Shown here piece by piece: positions 26,990 through 35,614 of a stretch of DNA of 64,000 nt. Each line of letters begins with the position of its first letter. The stretch's first letter is position 1. The notes under the pieces are model-generated. The model was not told the origin of the DNA. It saw only the letters and a list, made by a program, of their open reading frames with translations, and searched no databases. This DNA is from Ktedonobacter racemifer DSM 44963 (GTDB lineage Bacteria > Chloroflexota > Ktedonobacteria > Ktedonobacterales > Ktedonobacteraceae): contig NZ_ADVG01000002.1 in assembly GCF_000178855.1 (NCBI RefSeq), positions 1,116,001 through 1,180,000 on the forward strand. The letters run 5' to 3'. Made by a program: the position numbers and the translations under genes.

Positions 26990-27172
26990 GTGTCTGAAAT
27001 TAGAATCAGTGAGAATGAGTCGTTTGAGACCGCTCTGAAACGCTTTAACCGCAAAATTCAACAGGACGGCATCCTTGCGGAAGCACGCCGAAGGGAACAC
27101 TTCGAAAAGCCCAGCATGAAACGCAAACGTAAAGAGGCCACACGTCGCCGCAAAATGCAGCGCAGGGGTTAA
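26990..27172 (+). CDS. rpsU: 30S ribosomal protein bS21
   Basis: 60 residues, very basic C-terminus (KRKRKEATRRRKMQRR), N-terminal helix ESFETALKRFNRKIQQDGIL typical of bS21. Start GTG at 26990, with GAGAGGGGGG upstream. It binds 16S rRNA near the anti-Shine-Dalgarno region. It has its own strong promoter and a terminator, and precedes ybeY, whose product processes 16S rRNA. Confidence 0.93.
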   Translation: MSEIRISENESFETALKRFNRKIQQDGILAEARRREHFEKPSMKRKRKEATRRRKMQRRG

Positions 27173-27193
27173 ACTGGAACGCGTCTGATGCCT

Positions 27194-27235
27194 ACCTCCA
27201 TTTCTGTTGAACACGGTCTTCTGGGAAATGGAGGT
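27194..27235 (+). terminator. rpsU terminator
   Basis: 11-bp perfect stem ACCTCCATTTC / GAAATGGAGGT (27194-27204, 27225-27235) followed by a T-rich CTCTTTATTTA. Confidence 0.75.
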
Positions 27236-27280
27236 CTCTTTATTTATGACAACAACGAGGTCAGGAAAAAAAGAAACATT

Positions 27281-27838
27281 ATGCATGAGCATCCACTAAT
27301 AGAGCTCTACATCACTATCGAAGATGCACAGCAGAGCGCCGCAATTGAAAAGGCCCTGGAAAACGTTAACCTGGATGAGGTAGTCTCGCAGACGCTGTCC
27401 GCCGTGAATATTCATGAGCCGATTATGGTAACGCTGCTTGTTACCGATGACGAGGGCATTCGCGATATGAATAAACAGTATCGCGAGATCGACAAGGCAA
27501 CCGATGTCCTCTCTTTCCCGCTGCTCAATGAGCCGCTGGTACAGGCGCCCGCCGAGCAGCTCTGGCCCGTTAGGGAGAGCGAGGCAGGGGCGCAGGAGAG
27601 TGTGCCCGATTTTATTACCCCACCTGAGACGGTCCAGAATCTGGGTGATATCGTGATGTCCTGGCCCACGCTGGAGCGCCAGGCTCAGGAGGCCAAACAT
27701 AGCACGATCTACGAGCTACTCTATCTTCTCTCCCATGGAATGCTGCACCTGGTTGGCTATGACGACCATACCGAGGCGGGCTACCAGGCCATGGTAGGCA
27801 TTCAGCAGCGCGTCATGAACACACTACAGCAAGCCTGA
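27281..27838 (+). CDS. ybeY: endoribonuclease YbeY
   Basis: 185 residues from the ATG at 27281. The frame is open upstream, but that part contains the rpsU terminator, so this start is chosen. Zinc-binding signature HGMLHLVGYDDH near the C-terminus is intact, preceded by ATDVLSFP and LGDIVMS. Between these two lies about 40 extra residues (Pro/Glu/Ala-rich), longer than in most YbeY. It matures 16S rRNA and acts in ribosome quality control. The next gene, a DagK-like kinase, begins within 10 nt, as in many genomes. Confidence 0.9.
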   Translation: MHEHPLIELYITIEDAQQSAAIEKALENVNLDEVVSQTLSAVNIHEPIMVTLLVTDDEGIRDMNKQYREIDKATDVLSFPLLNEPLVQAPAEQLWPVRESEAGAQESVPDFITPPETVQNLGDIVMSWPTLERQAQEAKHSTIYELLYLLSHGMLHLVGYDDHTEAGYQAMVGIQQRVMNTLQQA

Positions 27839-27847
27839 GAGCCATAT

Positions 27848-28282
27848 ATGAGAGATGTCATGAATAACCAGCCATCAGCGCCGCCGCCCTATCAGCCTGT
27901 GCCCCACAAGAGTAAGTGGGGCAAGTTTATTGCTGGATTCGGATTCGCCTTCAGCGGCATCCGCCATACCATCACGACTCAGCGCAATATGCGCGTGCAC
28001 ATCCTCATCGGGTTATGCGCGGTGCTCATGGGGCTGATCCTGCGTATTTCAGCGTTGGAGTTTGCGGTGCTCTTTGTCACCATGATCTGTGTCTTCACGG
28101 CAGAGATGTTTAACACTGTCTTTGAAATTTGTGTGGACCTGGTCTCTCCCCAATACCATCCCCTGGCTAAAATCGCTAAGGATGTTGCGGCGGGAGCGGT
28201 GCTTGTCAGCGCAATTCTGGCGGTGATGGTTGGCCTGTGTCTCTTTGGGCCTCCCCTCTGGCACCTGATCTTCCATTCTTGA
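27848..28282 (+). CDS. DagK-type undecaprenol / diacylglycerol kinase
   Basis: 144 residues. Pro-rich N-terminus (1-25), then three membrane helices (about 45-65, 68-88, 115-140). Catalytic block with Glu and Asn of AEMFNTVFEICVDLVSP, followed by HPLAKIAKDVAAGAVL. In Gram-positive-type lineages this family phosphorylates undecaprenol to make carrier lipid. Start at ATG 27848 or 27860. It follows ybeY and probably shares its transcript; a long palindrome separates it from the convergent efp gene. Confidence 0.88.
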   Translation: MRDVMNNQPSAPPPYQPVPHKSKWGKFIAGFGFAFSGIRHTITTQRNMRVHILIGLCAVLMGLILRISALEFAVLFVTMICVFTAEMFNTVFEICVDLVSPQYHPLAKIAKDVAAGAVLVSAILAVMVGLCLFGPPLWHLIFHS

Positions 28283-28313
28283 GCAACTGGCCTCGGCTCG
28301 CTGCGCGAGCCAT

Positions 28314-28378
28314 AGATAAAAGAGAATGTGCATAAAAATGGAGCGATGCTCCATTTTTATGCACATTCTCTTTTATCT
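28314..28378. repeat. long intergenic palindrome, copy 8 (convergent genes)
   Basis: Perfect 31-bp arms (28314-28344, 28348-28378), 3-nt loop GAT. A short hairpin with the same loop style (GGCTCG-CTG-CGCGAGCC) sits just upstream at about 28294-28311. It lies between convergent dagK and efp. Confidence 0.85.
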
Positions 28379-28401
28379 GAGTAATGCTGGCGACAGGCTT
28401 A

Positions 28402-28971
28402 TTAGGCCTTGACACGCTCGACGTATTGACCGGAGCGTGTATCGATGCGAATTTTATCGCCAGGATTGATAAAGAGGGGAACATTGATGGTCGCGCCTGT
28501 TTCCAGAGTTGCAGGCTTGGTTACGTTGGTCGCGGTATCACCGCGTACGCCAGGCTCAGCGCTCTCTACGGTAAGCTCAAGGAAATTGGGAAGTTCAACT
28601 GCAATGATGTTTTCGCTCTCGACCAGCAGTGCAACCTCATCCTGCTCTTTAAGAAACTTTACCGCGTCGCCCAGCATGCTTTTAGGTACCGGCTGTTGAT
28701 CGAAGGTCTCGGTGTTCATAAAGATGTAGTCGTCGCCATCCACGTAGAGGAACTGCCAGTTCTGGTGCTCGACACGGACCTCATCAACCTCTTCGCCCGC
28801 GCGGAAGCGCTGCTCAATCACGCGGCCAGACTTGATATTCTTCAAGCGCGTGCGCACGAAGGCGCGCCAGTTGCCGGGGCTGACATGGTGGAACTCGGTG
28901 ATGATATAGAGGTCGTTGTTAAAACGTATGACCATACCGTTACGAAAATCGGTAGTCGTTGCATTAGCCAA
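28402..28971 (-). CDS. efp: elongation factor P
   Basis: 189 residues from the TTG at 28971, chosen because AAGGAG lies 8 nt upstream; the frame extends to 29031 without typical sequence. All three EF-P beta-barrel domains are present. EF-P enters the ribosomal E site and relieves stalling at proline runs. The loop that reaches the peptidyl-transferase centre reads VSPGNWRAF, so residue 34, usually Lys or Arg and post-translationally modified, is Asn here. This was checked on both strands (codon AAC). Confidence 0.93.
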   Translation of the reverse strand: MANATTTDFRNGMVIRFNNDLYIITEFHHVSPGNWRAFVRTRLKNIKSGRVIEQRFRAGEEVDEVRVEHQNWQFLYVDGDDYIFMNTETFDQQPVPKSMLGDAVKFLKEQDEVALLVESENIIAVELPNFLELTVESAEPGVRGDTATNVTKPATLETGATINVPLFINPGDKIRIDTRSGQYVERVKA

Positions 28972-29034
28972 TGGAGTAACTCCTTCTCGATTACAGTGCT
29001 TGTGCTTGCAAAGCAACCTATATAATAGCATTGC

Positions 29035-30090
29035 TCATGCGCGAGCGGCAACAAAAATGCTCGCGGGCTGCCCCAGGACAACCAGGACAACTTTCTTTGT
29101 AATGCGCCAGTTCTGTTCGCGGAGCGCGGCCTCCCACACGCGATTTTCGCTTGTCAGGGCTACCAGCAAGCCATCCGGACGCGACACGCGCCGGAACTCG
29201 TGCGCGAGGTCCTTATAGAGCTTGACATTCTTCTCGGGTGTTCCAATCTGCTTGCCAAAGGGCAGGTTGGTAATGATACGCGTCACCGAGCCTTCCTCCA
29301 GGGGAAGGGAGCGCGCATCCCAGGTCTTAAGCGTCATCTCGACACGGGCATGCCGCGCATTACGTTGCGCAACCGTCACTGCCTCCTCGCGTAGATCTCC
29401 GCCCAGCAGGGCCTCATATGGCACCTCGGCAAGCCCACGTTCAATGAGAATGGTGCCCGCGCCACAGAGAGGATCAAGCACAATATCTTGCGCCGTTGGA
29501 CGCGAGAGAACGCACATCGCGGCGGCAATGGTAGGCCGTAGCGAAGCGGGCAGGTGCTCCTGTTTATAATGGCGATGACGCATGGTCGCGTCACTAAGCC
29601 GGACACCTATCAGAACCTCGCTCCCGCTGATCCAGACCCAGAATTCTATATCGGCATCATCTTTCACGAGGCGCATCCCCCGAGGCAGGTTTCGTTGGAG
29701 GGCCGCGCCCACCGATTCGCCAGCATCGATACGCCGGAACTCATGATAACCCGATTTCTGGCTCACGACACGCCACGTCTTGGGCAGAGAGCCGTGGTGC
29801 GCGCGACGCCAGAGCGTCAGCGCCTCGTTAACATTGGCATTGAGGGTCGCACCATGCACCACGCGCAGGGCATCACGCCCGGGACCTAAGCTCTTGATAT
29901 GTGCCAGGGTGACAAATACATCTTCGACTGTGCGCAACTCCAGCAACTCGGCTGGAGAGGCCGCTGTACGAAACAACGCGATGCCGCGAGAGAACTTCAC
30001 AAGCTCAGCATCAGCGAACCTGGCATGAATCTCACTAAAGGCAATCGTCTCCAACCCTGGCATCGTCATGACATAATACAGATACGACAT
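29035..30090 (-). CDS. THUMP-domain RNA methyltransferase (UPF0020 / TrmN-like)
   Basis: 351 residues. N-terminal THUMP-like region (about 1-165), then a Rossmann methyltransferase domain: SAM-binding DPLCGAGTILIE (about 205-216) and the N2-guanine / N6-adenine motif TNLPFG (NLPF, about 274-279). Related enzymes methylate N2 of guanines in tRNA or 23S rRNA. Start ATG 30090 with a weak ribosome site. The gene ends 63 nt before the efp start on the same strand. Confidence 0.87.
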   Translation of the reverse strand: MSYLYYVMTMPGLETIAFSEIHARFADAELVKFSRGIALFRTAASPAELLELRTVEDVFVTLAHIKSLGPGRDALRVVHGATLNANVNEALTLWRRAHHGSLPKTWRVVSQKSGYHEFRRIDAGESVGAALQRNLPRGMRLVKDDADIEFWVWISGSEVLIGVRLSDATMRHRHYKQEHLPASLRPTIAAAMCVLSRPTAQDIVLDPLCGAGTILIERGLAEVPYEALLGGDLREEAVTVAQRNARHARVEMTLKTWDARSLPLEEGSVTRIITNLPFGKQIGTPEKNVKLYKDLAHEFRRVSRPDGLLVALTSENRVWEAALREQNWRITKKVVLVVLGQPASIFVAARA

Positions 30091-30212
30091 CCACGTACTT
30101 TTTCTAATGAATAACAGTCACACTACATTACACACTGAGAAAGGGCAGCAAAGAATGAGGAAGCCCAGCGTGCAATGTTATCACAAACCACTCTCTGAAG
30201 CAACGTAGAGAG

Positions 30213-30263
30213 ATGTTTAGTGGCTGGTAAGCTTACATTGCAAGCTCACCAGCCACTAAACAT
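30213..30263. repeat. long intergenic palindrome, copy 9
   Basis: 22-bp arms with one mismatch (30213-30234, 30242-30263), 7-nt loop. It lies downstream of the HEAT-like gene stop (minus strand). Confidence 0.78.
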
Positions 30264-30274
30264 ACCTTATTCTT

Positions 30275-31072
30275 CTACGCAAGCAGCCTGGCAACCTGCT
30301 CTGTATCGCGCACAAACCTGGCCAGGCGTTTCTTTTTGAGGTTTTCCCGCAAGATCCAGGCAATATCAGTGTCGTTCCACGAGGCACACTCGCGCATCAG
30401 GGCAAAGCCCTCGTTAGGAGAGGCAGCTGTTGCCACACTCAAGGTATAGGCCAGGGTCCGTCGTAGAATACGAAAATCCTCATGCTTACGCTCGGCCAGG
30501 GGTACCGCCCTCGCCCGCTCCAGAACGATCCGCTGTAGATCCAGCGCCGCATACATCAGCTCCGGCGCATTGAGCAAAGGGGATTCCGCCAGTGTTGCGA
30601 TGGCCGCGCGCTGTTGCAGGAAGCTCCCATTCGTCGCCAGGGCGCGCAGGTGCGCCAATATGGGAGAGGAATTGGCCTGTAGCAGATGTTGAAACGCGAT
30701 GGCCACCCCTTCACGGATACGCCAATAGGGGCTACAGGAATAGCGATCCAACAACTCCAGCGTCTCCTCCTGCCAGCTCGGCTCAGCGGCTGCACACATC
30801 CCCGCGGAGATGACACCGCAGAGGATCACGAACTCAGAAGGTGTATTGCCCGACATCCATTTTCGATCACCACTGACAAAGTACTGTACCAGGGAATACA
30901 CTTTATCGAGGTACCTGGGTATAGCCGCCGCCAGCAGGCCTCCGACATCATTTGCCAGCTCTAAGTTAGCGCGAGGTCCAGGTAGGCGGCTATTCTCGCG
31001 CAAATAAAACTCCAATGGTCGAGGATTACCCGTTAACGCCCTCTCTACCAGGGAAGACAAAGTATCATGCAT
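30275..31072 (-). CDS. HEAT-like helical protein of unknown function
   Basis: 265 residues, all-helical, no signal peptide. Pairs of helices with spacing of about 38 residues and pieces such as YWRIREGVAIAFQHLL, QQRAAIATLAESPLL and TLAYTLSVATAASP look like HEAT/ARM repeats or a DNA-alkylation-repair-like fold, but no catalytic residue can be assigned. Start ATG 31072. The 31073-31341 upstream region is long and empty. Confidence 0.6.
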   Translation of the reverse strand: MHDTLSSLVERALTGNPRPLEFYLRENSRLPGPRANLELANDVGGLLAAAIPRYLDKVYSLVQYFVSGDRKWMSGNTPSEFVILCGVISAGMCAAAEPSWQEETLELLDRYSCSPYWRIREGVAIAFQHLLQANSSPILAHLRALATNGSFLQQRAAIATLAESPLLNAPELMYAALDLQRIVLERARAVPLAERKHEDFRILRRTLAYTLSVATAASPNEGFALMRECASWNDTDIAWILRENLKKKRLARFVRDTEQVARLLA

Positions 31073-31341
31073 GGCAACCCGTCCTTGTCATCCACAACTA
31101 GGTTCAACTATGCTTCGCACCTTTCGTCTCCAACCACTCCTCTTACCGCCCTCAACCGAGGCATCAGAGAATAACCGTGAAGCACCTCACGCTCTCCCTT
31201 TATTACCCCTCGCTTCCTCTTTTTCGCCAAAGATACAGAAGCTCGTATAACCTATTTTATCACAAGTTTGCTGTGGCTTTGCATATGAGGGCTTTGCGAT
31301 ATTCGTTCAAAGTTCTTCTTATCGGCTCGCAAGCTTGCCTC

Positions 31342-31409
31342 AGATAAGAAGAGTCGGCGCGGTTGGCGGGCGGATATCTGCCCGCCAACCGCGCCGACTC
31401 TTCTTATCT
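31342..31409. repeat. long intergenic palindrome, copy 10
   Basis: Perfect 30-bp arms (31342-31371, 31380-31409), 8-nt loop GGATATCT. It lies just after the stop of the MBL gene (minus strand). The rest of 31073-31429 has no gene. Confidence 0.85.
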
Positions 31410-31429
31410 TCTATAGGAATCTCGGGTTC

Positions 31430-32158
31430 TTAATGTGCGGCAACTACGGCGCTGCTCTGCCCATATTTGCGGGCGTGATATTCAATGGCGCGATCCATAA
31501 CCGCCAGTGGATTCTTGACGACGGGGCCATGACCCGCGGAGAGACGCGTAGGCTCAAGGGCGCGGAGTTTGCGCGCACTCTCCAGGGCCAACCCCTTGTG
31601 CCAGGTCGCCTGGGCTACCAGGGGGAAGAGCAGCACAAAGGTGCCAGTCACAGCAACTTTTGCCATGGTCTGGAAGGCATCGCCAGCTATCAGAGTACGA
31701 TCACGCGTATCCAGGAATGAGAGATGCCCAGGAGTGTGTCCCGGCGTAGCAATGACCTCCAGTGAACCCACACGTTCGCCCTCGTGAATCAGACGGGTGG
31801 GACGCGTTTTGCGCGCTGGCCAGCCCCCACGCAACTGATCCTGCGGCTCATCCTTATCCAGGCTCATGTCTCCGGCAAGGAAACGAGACTCGCGCTCTCC
31901 AACCAACACTTCAGCATCTGGCAAGAGGTTATGCAGGGTGTCCAGCGCCCCCACGTGATCGATGTGTGTATGCGTCAACAGCAGGCGTACGATTGGGAGG
32001 TTATACCCCTGCGCGATTTTGAGGATCTGCGGCGCAATACCTTCAGTTGTACCCGCATCCACGAGCGTAAATCCATCCTCTTCGCGCACCAGGTAAAAAT
32101 TGACAAAACCCATCTGGGTTATCTGGATAAAGTTCTCTCCATGTTGACGGACTTTCAT
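31430..32158 (-). CDS. metallo-beta-lactamase-fold hydrolase
   Basis: 242 residues from the ATG at 32158 (GAGGG upstream); the frame extends to 32200 without support. Zinc motif THTHIDHVG (HxHxDH) is intact, as are GHTPGH, the Asp in AGDAF and a late His in SAGHG. This is the glyoxalase II-like, quorum-quenching-type branch of the fold; the substrate cannot be inferred. The short helical gene 32268-32486 is on the same strand upstream. Confidence 0.85.
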   Translation of the reverse strand: MKVRQHGENFIQITQMGFVNFYLVREEDGFTLVDAGTTEGIAPQILKIAQGYNLPIVRLLLTHTHIDHVGALDTLHNLLPDAEVLVGERESRFLAGDMSLDKDEPQDQLRGGWPARKTRPTRLIHEGERVGSLEVIATPGHTPGHLSFLDTRDRTLIAGDAFQTMAKVAVTGTFVLLFPLVAQATWHKGLALESARKLRALEPTRLSAGHGPVVKNPLAVMDRAIEYHARKYGQSSAVVAAH

Positions 32159-32267
32159 TGGTTTCCCTCTTTCGTTTTCTGTACATTTCGACGATGCCAT
32201 ACACTACTTCTGAGTTCAGATGCATACTAGAGGCAAACTCCACACAGAATGAGTGCAAGTAAATGTA

Positions 32268-32486
32268 TTAATCCAGACGTATTGTGGATTCATTGACCTC
32301 TAGCATAGACAGGAGCAGGCCCAGATTGTTGAGCTTGAGCAACACCCCATAGAGTGCCGCTTGATCTGGCAGAAGTCCCTTAAGCATAGTTGTTCCCTGC
32401 TCCTCCTGGATGATCTCCAGGTCATCGAACCAGGATTGCCAGGACGGGTCCAGGTGGCCAGCAATGCGAATGCGGCATTTCATCAT
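32268..32486 (-). CDS. small conserved protein of unknown function
   Basis: 72 residues. Sequence MMKCRIRIAGHLDPSWQSWF, then IIQEEQGTTMLKG and a C-terminal DQAALYGVLLKLNNLGLLL. The pattern of a beta-strand-rich first half and one amphipathic helix is that of small single-domain proteins that I associate with related genomes; no function is known. It ends about 110 nt before the MBL gene and begins 145 nt after the MalT-type regulator's stop. Confidence 0.62.
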   Translation of the reverse strand: MMKCRIRIAGHLDPSWQSWFDDLEIIQEEQGTTMLKGLLPDQAALYGVLLKLNNLGLLLSMLEVNESTIRLD

Positions 32487-32630
32487 TCCCAGGTGCTCCT
32501 CTGCGTATCTTCGTTCTGTGACAAGGATACCATGAGCATCGGGCTCACAATGATAGCCAAAAGACTACCTAATGGCCACCTTTTGGTTATCATCGCAAAA
32601 AGAAGAGGCTTCTTTAAGCACAGAAGAGAG

Positions 32631-35426
32631 CTAGAGTAGAGATCGCTCATGGGCACGAGCCACGGCTTGCAGACGATTCTCGGCTCCCAGCTTGCTCAGG
32701 ATACTGGCGACATGCTTTTTGGCGGTGCCCAGCGACACTACAAGCTGGCGCGCAATATCCTGGTTGGTCGCGCCCTGGGCCAACAAACGCAGAACTTCCT
32801 CTTCACGCCGGGTCAGTGGCTCGTTTGGCAATAGCAGAGGTGGGTGCTGACTTCCCACCCCTGGTTTCAATATCTGAGCAGGAGGAGGACTAGCATTTGG
32901 CATAACGTCAGCCGCTGCGTGAGTCTGGTCAGCTGGGAAAGCCGCGAGCAGCTTGCTGATATAGGGGAGCGCAATCATGGAGTTTGCCGGATTGGCAAAC
33001 AGGCTTTGTAACACTTCCTGCATGGGTTGACCTACATCGACATAGACCCGGACATAACTTGCCGGCTCGCTGATGGTAAGCGCGCGAATTGCAACCTCGC
33101 GTGCGCGCTCAGTCTCACCTGCTTGCTGATAGGCCGCGGCCCACAGGGCCAAAAATTCGATTCTAGAGCTACTATCCCCAGATTGGTCTAGCTCTGTGCT
33201 GAAACGTTGTAGGGCCGCCAGTGCTTGTTCATGCTGATGCAGGGCGAGATACACCCGTATCAGAGTCATAAACTCCTCTTTGCGTTTAGCATCCCAGGTT
33301 TCCAGGAGCGCAGCCTCGCGTTCAGCCCAACTGCGAGCAGCTACCAGGTTGCCAGTCTTGAGCCAGTACCAGACCTGTACAACTGTGACCCGGAAGCTGT
33401 GGAGAGCAAATTGCCGCTGCTGTACAATCTCTCCGGCCTTTGCAAGCATCGCCGGCACCACATCCAGTTCGCCGGCAATGACAGAGAGCCAGGCAGAATA
33501 GGTCTGTCCGACAATGATCTGATCCACCTGCTGCCAGGTATGTGAGAACTCACGCAGGGTCTGTGCAGCCTCCAGTGCTTCATCCATGCGGTTCCAGGCG
33601 TAGTAGATACAGGCCCGGTAGTAGTGCAAATAGCCTGTCTGAGCCGTTTGCCCTCCAACCTGTTCAATGAGATCAAGCGCAGCCTGGCACTCGTTATAGG
33701 CCAGGTGAAGCTGACCAGCTCGCGCATAAATATGCGTGAGCCAGCGCATAATCTTAATCAGCACAAGACGGTTGCCTGCCCGGCTCGCCTGGTGTTTAGC
33801 CTCCAGGAACTGTGGTACCAGGTTTGCCCCCTGGCGTTGCAGTGACTCGCTCATCCAGAAAGTTAAAGCGAGTGGGATCATGCGCCAGGAGATATCATCT
33901 TCATCCTCGATCAACGCCTGCATCTCTTGCCAGAGCTGTTGAAGCATGTGACTGGAACCCGCTGTCACAGCATCAAAAGCCGCGCGCCCCGCGCGTAATA
34001 GCTCGATTCTTCGCTGGAGCAATCTCGCAGAGGGAGTCGGAGTCTCCTGGGTACGCAGCACGACCTCGACGCGTGCAATCGTCGCTTCGACCTGGAATTG
34101 GGTGCGCGTTCGCAAAGGCTCGACGCTCTGGTTGACCATATCCTGCAAGCGAAAAGCCGCGTCCAGTGCCAGGCGCGCATGCTTTTGAAAAATAGGATCG
34201 GGCAGCAACATGACCCAATTGTAGACGGTTCGGGCCTCCCCACTCAGCCAGAGTTCCTCAGCGGCCTGTTCCATGAGCGTAGCTGCCAGAGGATAGTCGG
34301 CTGCGGCCACCGCATAGGGGATTGCTTCCTGCAAGATTCCCTGCCCCTCGTACCAACGCGCCGCGCGGCTCTGCAATTCCTGGGCCAGCGCTGGCTCTGT
34401 AGTCTGCAAACGCGCCAGCAGCACGCCGCGAAAGAGATCATGCAGGCGATACCACTGTTGCTGCTCATCCAGGGGTACAAGAAAGAGATTACTTACCTCC
34501 AGCGTCTCCAGCATCTGCTGACAATCCGCCTCTCCAGTCACAGCCTGACACAGGGATGCATTCATACGCGTCAACACCGAGACCTGAAACAGAAAGCGCT
34601 GAATCCTGGCAGGCTGGCGCGCCAGAATCTCCTCCTGCACATAGTCTAGCAGCAAGCGGTGGCTACCGCTGAGTTGCTGAACAAACGCCGCAGTATCTTC
34701 GTGTTGCCGTAAAGCCAGCGCGGCCAGTTGTAGACCTGCAATCCAGCCTTCGGTGCGCTCGGCAAGTCGCTTCACATCCTCTTCCGCCAATGGGAGATGC
34801 ATAGACTCCAGGAGAAAACGCCCGGTCTCTTCCTGGGTAAAACGCAGATCCTTGTGGCGGATCTCCTCGACCTGGCCATGCAGGCGCCAGCGAGCCAGTG
34901 GAAAGGGGGGATTTATGCGCGAGGCGAGCATCAGGTGTAAATGAGGAGGCAGGTGTTCCAGGAGAAAGATCAACCCCTCCTGGATAGCTGGCTCATTGAT
35001 ACCATGATAGTCGTCGATAATGAGTACAAGGGGTTCAGCCAGATGGAGCATATCTTCCAGGAGCGCACTCAAAATCGTTGTCAGTGGGGGAGGCTCAGGA
35101 GAACTAAGCATAGTCAATGAGTTCTGCCCAATTTCCGGCAGGCGCGTGCGCAGGGCGGCAATCAACACAGTCCAGAAGCGCGTCGGATTGTTGTCTAGCT
35201 CATCCAAGGAAAGCCAAGCCACGCTCTGCGAGGTACGTGCAACCCAGGCTCTTAAGAGCGTTGTTTTGCCCGATCCAGCCGGGGCAGAGAGCAGCGTCAA
35301 TGGCACCATCAATGCCCGGTCCAGGGTCATTAGCAAGCGTTCGCGAACTACCAGCGTCGCGGGCAGACGCGGAGGTGAAACCTTAGGAAGCAAGAGAGCC
35401 ATAGGGAAGCTAGAACGATTGCCCAT
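32631..35426 (-). CDS. MalT-type (LAL) LuxR-family transcriptional regulator
   Basis: 931 residues from the ATG at 35426 (AAAGGA upstream). Layout: STAND/NB-ARC-type ATPase at about 25-330 with Walker A APAGSGKTTLL and a Walker B-like LVLIIDDYHG; a long helical region (about 350-830) of TPR-like repeats; C-terminal LuxR helix-turn-helix (about 860-931: LTRREEEVLRLLAQGATNQ, then VSLGTAKKHVASIL). Such proteins bind an inducer and ATP, oligomerise and activate transcription. Inducer unknown. It is divergent from the merR operon, and the palindrome at 35529 lies between them. Confidence 0.92.
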   Translation of the reverse strand: MGNRSSFPMALLLPKVSPPRLPATLVVRERLLMTLDRALMVPLTLLSAPAGSGKTTLLRAWVARTSQSVAWLSLDELDNNPTRFWTVLIAALRTRLPEIGQNSLTMLSSPEPPPLTTILSALLEDMLHLAEPLVLIIDDYHGINEPAIQEGLIFLLEHLPPHLHLMLASRINPPFPLARWRLHGQVEEIRHKDLRFTQEETGRFLLESMHLPLAEEDVKRLAERTEGWIAGLQLAALALRQHEDTAAFVQQLSGSHRLLLDYVQEEILARQPARIQRFLFQVSVLTRMNASLCQAVTGEADCQQMLETLEVSNLFLVPLDEQQQWYRLHDLFRGVLLARLQTTEPALAQELQSRAARWYEGQGILQEAIPYAVAAADYPLAATLMEQAAEELWLSGEARTVYNWVMLLPDPIFQKHARLALDAAFRLQDMVNQSVEPLRTRTQFQVEATIARVEVVLRTQETPTPSARLLQRRIELLRAGRAAFDAVTAGSSHMLQQLWQEMQALIEDEDDISWRMIPLALTFWMSESLQRQGANLVPQFLEAKHQASRAGNRLVLIKIMRWLTHIYARAGQLHLAYNECQAALDLIEQVGGQTAQTGYLHYYRACIYYAWNRMDEALEAAQTLREFSHTWQQVDQIIVGQTYSAWLSVIAGELDVVPAMLAKAGEIVQQRQFALHSFRVTVVQVWYWLKTGNLVAARSWAEREAALLETWDAKRKEEFMTLIRVYLALHQHEQALAALQRFSTELDQSGDSSSRIEFLALWAAAYQQAGETERAREVAIRALTISEPASYVRVYVDVGQPMQEVLQSLFANPANSMIALPYISKLLAAFPADQTHAAADVMPNASPPPAQILKPGVGSQHPPLLLPNEPLTRREEEVLRLLAQGATNQDIARQLVVSLGTAKKHVASILSKLGAENRLQAVARAHERSLL

Positions 35427-35528
35427 GATGTCCTTTACTCGCGTATTTGCGACTACAGCAAAATACATAGTTCTTTCTAAATTTTATAACACATCAATGG
35501 ACAAACGAGCAACTTGATTGGTGAACAA

Positions 35529-35566
35529 GCATAACATTGACGTTAACGTCAATGTTATGCTATACT
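35529..35566 (+). promoter_or_regulatory. merR promoter with perfect 32-bp palindromic operator
   Basis: The palindrome 35529-35560 (GCATAACATTGACGTT and its exact complement, centre 35544/35545) overlaps TTGACG (-35, 35537-35542). The -10 TATACT is at 35561-35566, with an 18-bp spacer. An operator inside a spacer of 18-19 bp is how MerR regulators work. It probably controls merR and the MFS gene, and perhaps affects the divergent MalT-type gene. Confidence 0.8.
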
Positions 35567-35614
35567 ATGCATATATTCAAACGTACTTTTTTTGTCACTT
35601 TGGGAAGAAGCACC

